Source: JAPHTQ01 sp050302275 (GTDB lineage Bacteria > Pseudomonadota > Gammaproteobacteria > Thiohalomonadales > Thiohalomonadaceae). From it: a stretch of 9,145 nt of DNA. The notes beneath the pieces are model-generated. The model had not been told where the DNA came from. It did no database searches and saw only the letters and a list, made by a program, of their open reading frames with translations. This document shows, one piece after another, positions 1 through 5,609 of this stretch. Positions within the stretch are counted from its first letter, which is position 1. The number at the start of each line of letters is the position of its first letter. The translations under genes were made by a program, and so were the position numbers. The stretch is from positions 1-9,145 of the forward strand of contig JBNLAT010000072.1 in NCBI GenBank assembly GCA_050302275.1, read 5' to 3'.

Positions 1-1
1 G

Positions 2-223
2 GTCAAGTCAATCCGCTATCGCGGCCTCTGCTTCAAAGTACTGCTGTTCGTCTTCGTTGCAGACTTCGTCATGCTGGGTTACCTCGGTATGCAGCCGACC
101 ACCGATCTGTACAAGCTGTTGGCTCAGATCGGCACGATTTACTACTTCGTGTTCTTCGCAGCTCTGTGGTTTATCCCCAAGTTTGAGAAGACCAAGCCGG
201 TACCGGAGAGGGTGACAAAATGA
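2..223 (+). CDS. petB: cytochrome b of the bc1 complex, C-terminal fragment
   Basis: This is the last 73 codons of a cytochrome b gene whose 5' part lies outside the window. Cytochrome b is the membrane subunit of ubiquinol:cytochrome c reductase and carries the two b hemes and the quinol/quinone sites. The fragment has the usual C-terminal layout: an RYRG loop, a hydrophobic helix (about fragment residues 11-30), a LGYLGMQPTT loop, a last helix around QIGTIYYFVFFAALWF, and a short charged tail ending PVPERVTK. The heme ligands and the quinol-site PEWY motif would be upstream and cannot be checked. Its TGA overlaps the petC start as ATGA, so the two are probably translationally coupled. The gene could be a full-length cytochrome b or a fused form; only the tail is visible. 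Confidence 0.9.
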   Translation, partial: VKSIRYRGLCFKVLLFVFVADFVMLGYLGMQPTTDLYKLLAQIGTIYYFVFFAALWFIPKFEKTKPVPERVTK

Positions 224-957
224 AGAAACTGATTACTGCACTGCTGCTCGCGCTCCCGGTTGCCGTGATGGCTTCCGGCGCGGGTCCGCACATGGAAAAA
301 GCCAACATCGACGTGCACAACAAAGAGTCGCTGCGTCATGGCGCCCAGCTGTTCGTCAACTACTGCCTGAGCTGTCACTCAGCTGAATCCCAGCGCTACA
401 GCCGCATGGGTCAGGACCTGGGTCTGACCGACGAGCAGGTGAAGAAGAACCTGATGCTGGCGTCAGATAAGATCGGCTCCACCATGACCGTGGCGATGCC
501 GAAGGCCGACGCCAAGCGTTGGTTTGGTAACCCGCCGCCGGATCTGAGCGTCATGGCTCGCGCCCGGGGTGCCGATTACCTCTACAACTATCTGACCACC
601 TTCTACATCGATCCCAAGCGTCCGTTCGGGGTTAACAACCTGATGTTCCCGGACGTGGGCATGCCGCACGTACTGTGGGAACTGCAGGGGATGCAGAAGG
701 CGATCACCGAGACCCATACCGACGCCGAAGGCAACGAAACCTCTGTTATCACTGGTTTCGAGATCGTTCAGCCCGGTAGCATGAGCAAGGAAGAGTACGA
801 TCAGGCCGCTCGCGACCTGACCGCGTTCCTGGTTTATGTCGGTGAGCCAATCCAGCTCAAGCGTACCCAAATCGGTATCTGGGTGTTGCTGTTCCTGGCA
901 GTACTGTTCGTCTTTGCCTATGCCCTGAAGAAGGAGTACTGGAAAGACGTACATTGA
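220..957 (+). CDS. petC: cytochrome c1 of the bc1 complex
   Basis: Cytochrome c1 (245 aa) takes electrons from the Rieske protein and passes them to soluble cytochrome c on the periplasmic side. It begins with a Sec signal peptide (MKKLITALLLALPVAVMA, likely cut after residue 18). The heme attachment motif CLSCH is at 49-53. The probable axial methionine is M148 in FPDVGMPHVLW. The family motif NPPPDLSVMARARG lies at 104-117, followed by DYLYNYL. A single C-terminal membrane anchor spans about 218-236 and ends in KKEYWKDVH. The start is chosen for its GAGAGGGTG ribosome site and the 4-nt ATGA overlap with cytochrome b. Length is normal for gammaproteobacteria. The usual third subunit gene (Rieske, petA) should lie upstream of the window. 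The gene is followed by an intrinsic terminator, so it ends the pet operon. Confidence 0.96.
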   Translation: MKKLITALLLALPVAVMASGAGPHMEKANIDVHNKESLRHGAQLFVNYCLSCHSAESQRYSRMGQDLGLTDEQVKKNLMLASDKIGSTMTVAMPKADAKRWFGNPPPDLSVMARARGADYLYNYLTTFYIDPKRPFGVNNLMFPDVGMPHVLWELQGMQKAITETHTDAEGNETSVITGFEIVQPGSMSKEEYDQAARDLTAFLVYVGEPIQLKRTQIGIWVLLFLAVLFVFAYALKKEYWKDVH

Positions 958-979
958 AATCCTGAAGGCGTTTCGGATG

Positions 980-988
980 TGTTAGAAT
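980..988 (+). promoter_or_regulatory. candidate extended -10 promoter for sspA
   Basis: TGTTAGAAT fits the extended -10 pattern TGnTATAAT with one mismatch (TAGAAT at 983-988, TG at 980-981). No good -35 is seen at 16-18 nt upstream, which extended -10 promoters can tolerate. Transcription would start near 995, giving an sspA leader of about 100 nt that contains a CCGACA/TGTCGG hairpin (1012-1030) and then the terminator hairpin at 1042-1064. No alternative promoter is visible between that terminator and sspA. This is inference from sequence only. Confidence 0.45.
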
Positions 989-1041
989 AGCCGTCCGGCC
1001 AATGCCAGAAGCCGACAACCTTAATGTCGGACAGGATTTTT

Positions 1042-1073
1042 CAAGGGGGCCTCGTGCCCCCTTGTTCGTTTTA
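1042..1073 (+). terminator. intrinsic terminator after petC, inside the probable sspA leader
   Basis: A perfect 9-bp GC-rich stem, CAAGGGGGC (1042-1050) and GCCCCCTTG (1056-1064), with a 5-nt CTCGT loop, is followed by the T-rich run TTCGTTTT. It can end the pet operon transcript. It sits only 25 nt before the sspA start codon. If the upstream extended -10 is the sspA promoter, the hairpin must be read through or regulated. Confidence 0.78.
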
Positions 1074-1097
1074 GAACTTGTGATGCAGGAGAATGAG

Positions 1098-1724
1098 ATG
1101 GGTGTGGTTGCCAACCGCCGCTCTGTAATGACACTTTTTTCCGGCGATACCGACGTTTATAGCCACCGCGTTCGTATCGTCCTTGCTGAGAAGGGTATTA
1201 ATGTCGACATCGTTCCTGTCGACTACGGCAACCTGCCGGAAGACCTGATCGACCTCAACCCCTATAACTCCGTTCCCACCCTGGTGGATCGCGATCTGGT
1301 GCTCTACGACGCCCAGGTCATTATGGAGTATCTGGACGAGCGTTTTCCTCACCCGCCGTTGATGCCGGTTGACCCGGTATCCCGTGCGACCAATCGCCTG
1401 ATGCTGCATCGTATCGAGCAGGACCTCTACAGCCACTTCAATGTCGCCTGGAACAGCAACGACAAGGCGGCGACCAAGGCGAAGAAAGAGATCCGCGATA
1501 ATCTGATGATGATTAGCCCGATCTTCGAGCAGAAGCCCTATTTCCTCAGCGATGAGTTCTCTCTGGTCGACTGTGCCATGGCACCGCTGTTGTGGCGTCT
1601 GCCGCAGATGAATATCACGCTGCCGAAACAGGCTGCGCCGCTGCTGGCCTATGCAGACCGACTGTTCGCCCTTGAGTCATTCCAGGCCAGCCTGAGTATG
1701 CTTGAGCGGGAGATGCGCGACTAA
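1098..1724 (+). CDS. sspA: stringent starvation protein A, RNA polymerase-associated
   Basis: SspA (208 aa) has a glutathione S-transferase fold but acts as an RNA polymerase-binding transcription factor in starvation and stress. The N-terminal thioredoxin-like part carries RSVMTLFSG at 8-16 and SVPTLVD at 58-64. The PHP motif of the E. coli surface pocket is present at 84-86 within DERFPHPPLMP. The C-terminal helical domain has KPYFLSDEFSLVDC and PLLWRLPQ, both near-identical to E. coli SspA as I recall it. The start at 1098 is chosen because AGGAG (1087-1091) precedes it by 6 nt and the N-terminus then aligns with E. coli (MAVAANKRSVMTLFSG). An in-frame ATG at 1002 would translate through the terminator hairpin, and one at 1083 lies before the ribosome site. 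sspB follows 30 nt downstream. Confidence 0.96.
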   Translation: MGVVANRRSVMTLFSGDTDVYSHRVRIVLAEKGINVDIVPVDYGNLPEDLIDLNPYNSVPTLVDRDLVLYDAQVIMEYLDERFPHPPLMPVDPVSRATNRLMLHRIEQDLYSHFNVAWNSNDKAATKAKKEIRDNLMMISPIFEQKPYFLSDEFSLVDCAMAPLLWRLPQMNITLPKQAAPLLAYADRLFALESFQASLSMLEREMRD

Positions 1725-1754
1725 TCCACTGCTTGTCGGAGGAGCAGACGCACT

Positions 1755-2153
1755 ATGGCAGAAGAATCCATGACGCCGAGTCGGCCCTACCTGATTCGGG
1801 CGCTATACGACTGGATCGTCGACAACGGCATGACCCCCTATGTGCTGGTCAACGCCGAAGACGAGGAAGTTGTGGTGCCACGCCAGTTTGTTGAGGGCGG
1901 CAAGATCGTCCTCAACATCAATCCCAGCGCGGTGCAGAACCTGCAACTGGGCAATGCCCTGGTAGAGATGGACGCCCGTTTCAGTGGCACCCCGATGCAT
2001 ATCAATATCCCGGTGATGTCGGTGTTGGCGATCTACGCCCGGGAGAACGGCAAGGGGATGGTCTTCACTGAGGAAGAAGGGAACGATAGCCCACCTTCCG
2101 GCAGTGGTGGTGACGACAATAAGAAACGTCCCAAGCTGCGCGTAGTAAAATAA
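1755..2153 (+). CDS. sspB: ClpXP protease specificity-enhancing factor SspB
   Basis: SspB (132 aa) is an adaptor that binds ssrA-tagged peptides from stalled ribosomes and tethers them to ClpXP for degradation. The folded substrate-binding domain spans about 8-105, with RPYLIRALYDWIVDN at 10-24, IVLNI around 51-55 and VLAIYARENG in the last strand. A flexible acidic and Gly/Ser-rich linker follows (EEEGNDSPPSGSGGDD). The chain ends with PKLRVVK, the ClpX-binding XB tail that is nearly identical in E. coli (PALRVVK). The linker is shorter than in E. coli (about 165 aa total there). The start has a strong GGAGGAG site at 1738-1744; an internal ATG at 1770 is possible but lacks as good a site. 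The gene follows sspA in the same operon. Confidence 0.96.
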   Translation: MAEESMTPSRPYLIRALYDWIVDNGMTPYVLVNAEDEEVVVPRQFVEGGKIVLNINPSAVQNLQLGNALVEMDARFSGTPMHINIPVMSVLAIYARENGKGMVFTEEEGNDSPPSGSGGDDNKKRPKLRVVK

Positions 2154-2183
2154 AGGTTTGTCCTTCCGTATACCGGAGGCCAC

Positions 2184-2672
2184 ATGATCGAGCTCTTCCA
2201 GGGCGACATCACCCAACTCGAAGTCGATGCGATCGTCAACGCCGCTAACCAGAGTCTGCTGGGAGGTGGGGGTGTCGACGGCGCCATCCATAGGGCCGCT
2301 GGCCCACAACTCCGTGAATTCAACGCTACCCTGGGCGGTTGCCGTACCGGCGAGGCCAAACTGAGTCCCGGCTTCAAGTTGCCTGCACGCCATGTGATCA
2401 GCACCGTCGGCCCGGTATGGCATGGCGGCCAGCAGGGCGAGGCGGAATTACTCACCGACTGCTATCGCAACTCCCTCGAACTGGCGCTGGCCAATGATCT
2501 CCACAGCATTGCTTTTCCTTCGATTAGTACCGGTGTTTACGGCTATCCCAAGGAGCAGGCAGCGCAGATTGCGCTCGCCGTGATGCGTGATTATGAAGCG
2601 CAGTTTGAACGCATTATCGCCGTCACCCATGGCGACGAGGATACGGCGATCTATCGGGCGTTGTTGGAGTGA
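2184..2672 (+). CDS. macro-domain ADP-ribose hydrolase (O-acetyl-ADP-ribose deacetylase type)
   Basis: A single macro domain of 162 aa. The family binds ADP-ribose; MacroD/YmdB members hydrolyse O-acetyl-ADP-ribose and mono-ADP-ribosyl esters. The expected motifs are present in order: QGDIT near the start (binds adenine), IVNAAN (17-22), the catalytic loop GGGGVDGAIH (27-36) with D32, GPVW (76-79), and STGVYGYP (115-122), the phosphate-binding loop. This is the hydrolase pattern, not a binding-only macro domain. A GGAG site at 2175-2178 supports the start. It lies 30 nt after sspB with no terminator between, so it probably belongs to the sspAB transcript. Its TGA directly abuts the stop codon of the opposite-strand FAD dehydrogenase gene. 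It may be a ymdB orthologue, but locus context differs from E. coli, so no symbol is given. Confidence 0.93.
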   Translation: MIELFQGDITQLEVDAIVNAANQSLLGGGGVDGAIHRAAGPQLREFNATLGGCRTGEAKLSPGFKLPARHVISTVGPVWHGGQQGEAELLTDCYRNSLELALANDLHSIAFPSISTGVYGYPKEQAAQIALAVMRDYEAQFERIIAVTHGDEDTAIYRALLE

Positions 2673-4064
2673 TTAGATCCCCGGCAGGGCCTTGCCGGGA
2701 TTAAGCAGGTTGTGCGGGTCAAACTGCTGCTTGATCTGCTGCATCAGTTTTAGCGCCGCCGGGTCCAGTTCGCGGGCGACAAATTCCCGTTTCACCGTAC
2801 CGATGCCGTGCTCGCCGGAGAGGGTGCCGTCGAGTCCCAGTACCAGATCGAATAGCTCACCCAGGCAGGTATCAGCGCGTCTCATCTCCGCCGGGTCGTC
2901 CGGGTCGACCAGCAGGTTGACGTGAATGTTGCCGTTACCCGCATGACCGAAATTGACGATGGTAATGCCGTGGCGTTGCGACAGCTTCTGGATACCGTCG
3001 ATGAGTTCCGGCATACGCGAGACCGGCACCACGATGTCTTCGTTGATCTTCTTTGGCGCCACATTACGCAGGGCAGGGGAGAGCGCCTTACGCAGGGTCC
3101 ACAGTGCCGCCACCTCCTCCGCGCTACTGGCGAGTAACACCTCCAGACAGCCTTCCACTTCCGCAGCCTTGCGTACCGCAGCGGCGTCCGCATCGATGGC
3201 CGCGGCGCTGCCATCCACTTCAATCATCAACAGTGCGCCCGCGGCGGCAGGCAGGTCGTTGTCGCTGTAGTCGCGGATCATCGCCAAGGCCTGACCGTCC
3301 ATGAACTCCAGGGTACAGGGGGTAACCGGCTGGGCCATGATGCGCGACACCGCCCGGGCGGCACAGGCCATGTCGCGGTAGATGGCACGCAGGGTTCGTT
3401 TGCTTTCCGCCCGGGGTGTGAGTTTGAGGGTAGCCTCGGTAATCACCGCCAGGGTGCCCTCGGCGCCAATCAGCAGGCGGGTCAGGTCGTAACCGACCAC
3501 GCCCTTGGTGGTGTGGGTGCCAGTCTTGAGTACTTCCCCTTCGATGGTTACAGCCCGTAGTCCCAAGGTGTTTTCCCGTGGTGTGCCGTATTTGACCGCC
3601 CGCGGTCCCGCGGCATTACAGGCGAGGTTGCCGCCGATGGTGCAGACTTCTGCGCTGGTCGGATCGGGTGGCCAGAAGAAGCCATGCTCCGCCGCGGCCT
3701 GCTGTACCTGGCCGTTGGTGACGCCGGGCTGCACCACCATCAGGCGATTGTCAGGATCGACCTTGAGGATACGATTGAGTCTTTCGCAGGAGAGCACTAC
3801 GCCGTTCTCGACCGGTACTGCGGCACCGGCAGTGCCTGTACCACTGCCTCGGGCGGTGATGGGGATGCGGTGTTCGTGACACAGGCGTAGCAGGGCCGCG
3901 ATCTGTGCTTCGTTCTCCGGCGTGACTACGATTGCAGGCAGGTGGTGCAGGCGACTGTTGTCGTAGCCGTAGGTCCAGCGTTCCGCCTCATCGAAGCAGA
4001 GCGTCCCGGCAGGAAGTTGCTGCTGCAGCGCAGCGAGAAAGGCTGAAGGGAGAGCGCTGTTCAT
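2673..4064 (-). CDS. FAD-linked D-2-hydroxyacid dehydrogenase, GlcD/DLD family
   Basis: A 463-aa flavoprotein of the FAD-linked oxidase family, which oxidises D-2-hydroxyacids such as D-lactate, glycolate or D-2-hydroxyglutarate. The N-terminal FAD-binding (PCMH-type) domain covers about 35-215, with ARGSGTGTAG (71-80), PDPTS (133-137), IGGNLACNAAG (143-153), KGVVGYDLT (187-195) and GAEGTL (200-205). The C-terminal substrate/cap domain carries the likely metal site: GHAGNGNIH (373-381; H374 and H381) and SGEHGIG (416-422; E418), matching the zinc ligands known in human D2HGDH. No glcE or glcF partner is next to it, so a single-subunit enzyme is more likely than glycolate oxidase. No signal peptide is visible. 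The start overlaps the stop of the BON lipoprotein gene by 4 nt, making this the last gene of the lpoA-led operon. The true substrate cannot be read from the sequence. Confidence 0.9.
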   Translation of the reverse strand: MNSALPSAFLAALQQQLPAGTLCFDEAERWTYGYDNSRLHHLPAIVVTPENEAQIAALLRLCHEHRIPITARGSGTGTAGAAVPVENGVVLSCERLNRILKVDPDNRLMVVQPGVTNGQVQQAAAEHGFFWPPDPTSAEVCTIGGNLACNAAGPRAVKYGTPRENTLGLRAVTIEGEVLKTGTHTTKGVVGYDLTRLLIGAEGTLAVITEATLKLTPRAESKRTLRAIYRDMACAARAVSRIMAQPVTPCTLEFMDGQALAMIRDYSDNDLPAAAGALLMIEVDGSAAAIDADAAAVRKAAEVEGCLEVLLASSAEEVAALWTLRKALSPALRNVAPKKINEDIVVPVSRMPELIDGIQKLSQRHGITIVNFGHAGNGNIHVNLLVDPDDPAEMRRADTCLGELFDLVLGLDGTLSGEHGIGTVKREFVARELDPAALKLMQQIKQQFDPHNLLNPGKALPGI

Positions 4065-4642
4065 CCCTGATATTCGAAGACCTTGACCACCCGTGCAACG
4101 CCCTCGGTGCGGCGCACTATCTGGACGACACGTTCAGCCTCATCACGATTGAGCATTCCCATCAGGTAGACGGTGGCGTTTTCGCTCACCACTTTGACGT
4201 TGGCGGTGTCGACGCCATCAGCGTCGAACAGGCGTGAGAGCACTCGCGCAGTCAGTTTTGTATCGTTGCGGCGGCTTTCGGTGCTGCTGGCAGGACCGAT
4301 GTGCAGTTCGTTGCGCACTTCACGTACGCCGCGCTCTTCACGCACCATCTTTTCGATCCGTGCCTTGTACATCGGTAGCACGGTTTCACCACTGATCAGT
4401 ACCACGCCGTTATAGCTGGTGATATTGACGTGGCTGCCCTCAAGTAATTCGGCATCGTCGGTGATGCGATCCTGTGCGCTGATCTCGATGCGCTCGTCGT
4501 TGAGCATCACCTCGGCACTACGGCGGTCCTTGACGATGGCCACGCCTGCAGCAGCGCCTCCAGCCAGTACCAACGGCGCGGCGCAGCCAGTGAGCAGGGC
4601 AAGGAGAATTAACAGAACGCCAGCGCGTAGCGGCATGCTCAA
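4061..4642 (-). CDS. dolP: double-BON-domain outer-membrane lipoprotein, DolP (YraP)-like
   Basis: A 193-aa predicted lipoprotein. The signal sequence ends in the lipobox LLTGC with acylated Cys20, and residue 21 is Ala, which favours outer-membrane sorting. Two BON domains follow: the first at about 49-115 (SHVNITSYNGVVLISGE) and the second at about 125-190 (NDTKLTARVLSRL, NVKVVSENATVYLMGM, GVARVVKVFEY), the second close to the E. coli DolP C-terminal domain from memory. DolP binds anionic phospholipids, localises to division sites and supports outer-membrane integrity and BAM function in E. coli. Position immediately after the diaA/gmhA gene, with a 4-nt overlap, is the same as in E. coli, which supports orthology. 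Its stop overlaps the start of the FAD dehydrogenase by 4 nt. Met3 is an alternative start. Confidence 0.88.
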   Translation of the reverse strand: MSMPLRAGVLLILLALLTGCAAPLVLAGGAAAGVAIVKDRRSAEVMLNDERIEISAQDRITDDAELLEGSHVNITSYNGVVLISGETVLPMYKARIEKMVREERGVREVRNELHIGPASSTESRRNDTKLTARVLSRLFDADGVDTANVKVVSENATVYLMGMLNRDEAERVVQIVRRTEGVARVVKVFEYQG

Positions 4643-5232
4643 CCTTCGGCACCAAACAGTTGTAGATCGATGAGATCGCAGAGGCAGTGGATGATCAACA
4701 GATGAACCTCCTGAATGCGTGCGGTCGATTCGGAGGGGACGCGCAGTTCGATATCGCCGTCGCCCAGTTTCATCGCCATGGCGCCGCCTTCCTTGCCGGT
4801 CAGGGCAACTACCTGCATGCCGCGATCGTGGGCCGCTTCCATCGCCTGCACCACATTGGCCGAATTGCCGCTGGTGGAGATCGCCAGCAGGACATCACCT
4901 TCCAGACCCAGCGCACGTACCTGCTTGGAGAAGATCTCGTTGTAGTGGTAGTCGTTGGCAATGGAGGTGAGGGTCGAGGTGTCGGTCGACAGCGCTACCG
5001 CGGGCAGGCCCGGGCGCTCACGCTCGAAACGGTTGAGCATCTCCGAGGAGAAGTGCTGGGCGTCGCCCGCGGAGCCGCCATTACCGCAGCTTAATACCTT
5101 GTGTCCGCCCAGCAGTTGCCGTGAGATGAGCTCTGCAGCAGCAGCAATTCCTGGTGCCAGTTGATCCATGGCAGCGAGCTTGAGTTTGGCGCTGGCTTCA
5201 AAGTGGAGCTTTATACGTTCTTCGATTTGCAT
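4639..5232 (-). CDS. gmhA: SIS-domain phosphoheptose isomerase (GmhA) at the diaA locus
   Basis: A 197-aa SIS-domain protein. GmhA converts sedoheptulose 7-phosphate to D-glycero-D-manno-heptose 7-phosphate, the first step to LPS core heptose; the related E. coli DiaA instead binds DnaA at the origin. Phosphosugar motifs are SCGNGGSAGDAQHF (48-61) and STSGNSANV (119-127). All four GmhA metal-site residues are present: H60, E64, Q174 and H182, matching E. coli H61/E65/Q172/H180. E. coli DiaA, as I recall it, has Ser and Asn at the second and fourth positions. The locus (yraN before, dolP after) is that of diaA in E. coli and, from memory, of gmhA (PA4425) in P. aeruginosa. The ATG at 5232 gives an N-terminus like DiaA (MQERIK); a GTG at 5268 would overlap the yraN coding end. 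A DnaA-binding role as well cannot be excluded. Confidence 0.88.
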   Translation of the reverse strand: MQIEERIKLHFEASAKLKLAAMDQLAPGIAAAAELISRQLLGGHKVLSCGNGGSAGDAQHFSSEMLNRFERERPGLPAVALSTDTSTLTSIANDYHYNEIFSKQVRALGLEGDVLLAISTSGNSANVVQAMEAAHDRGMQVVALTGKEGGAMAMKLGDGDIELRVPSESTARIQEVHLLIIHCLCDLIDLQLFGAEG

Positions 5233-5237
5233 CTGTT

Positions 5238-5609
5238 TCAATCCGATTCGATTGCGTTGGTAATCCACTGTACGTTGTTCTGCCCGCCAGCGGTCGGGCT
5301 GATGGCGATGACATCAAAGCGACAGGCCCGGTTCGCGGGGTGGCGTTGCAGATAGTGCTGTGCCGCAAGTCGCAGACGCTGCTGTTTGCGCCGATCCACA
5401 CTCGCGGCCGCACCGCCGAAGCCCTGATGTTTGCGGTAGCGTACCTCAACGAACACCAGGGTTTCACCTTCGAGCATGATCAGATCAATCTCACCGCCAC
5501 GGCAACGGTAGTTCCGCTGCTGCAGCCGCAGTCCCTGATTAAGCAGATAGTGTTCGGCGAGTTGCTCAGCGTGCTGGCCGATCGCCTGCCGTGTTTTGCC
5601 AATCTCCAT
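5238..5609 (-). CDS. yraN: UPF0102/YraN family nuclease-fold protein
   Basis: A 123-aa protein of the YraN (UPF0102) family, which has a restriction-endonuclease-like fold; its cellular role is not settled. Family motifs are visible: RGGEIDLIM (37-45), VFVEVRYRK (52-60), GGAAASV near 65-71, and CRFDVIAI at 96-103. The acidic residues D42 and E55 with R57 fit the positions of a PD-(D/E)xK active site with Arg in place of Lys. The reading frame is open far upstream, but that part is antisense-free shadow of lpoA. The start at 5609 is chosen because it gives the family length and has GGTGGA about 5 nt before it. It therefore overlaps the 3' end of lpoA by 44 nt. The gmhA start follows 5 nt after its stop. 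Confidence 0.9.
   Translation of the reverse strand: MEIGKTRQAIGQHAEQLAEHYLLNQGLRLQQRNYRCRGGEIDLIMLEGETLVFVEVRYRKHQGFGGAAASVDRRKQQRLRLAAQHYLQRHPANRACRFDVIAISPTAGGQNNVQWITNAIESD

Noticed and set aside
463..954. Open frame of 163 codons on the reverse strand
   Set aside because: Shadow of petC; no family resemblance and no supporting start signals.
1002..1097. Upstream in-frame ATG as an alternative sspA start
   Set aside because: It would add 32 residues absent from SspA proteins, translated through the terminator hairpin; the ATG at 1098 has a proper AGGAG site and aligns with E. coli SspA.
1803..2423. Open frame of 206 codons on the reverse strand
   Set aside because: It lies antisense to sspB and the macro-domain gene, both with clear family motifs and ribosome sites, and has no recognisable motif itself.
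2680..2699. CCCGGCA/TGCCGGG stem as a bidirectional terminator
   Set aside because: It encodes the conserved NPGKALPG tail of the FAD dehydrogenase and has no T tract on either side.
5233..5268. GTG start 12 codons upstream for gmhA
   Set aside because: It lies within the yraN coding end; the ATG at 5232 matches the N-termini of DiaA and GmhA proteins.
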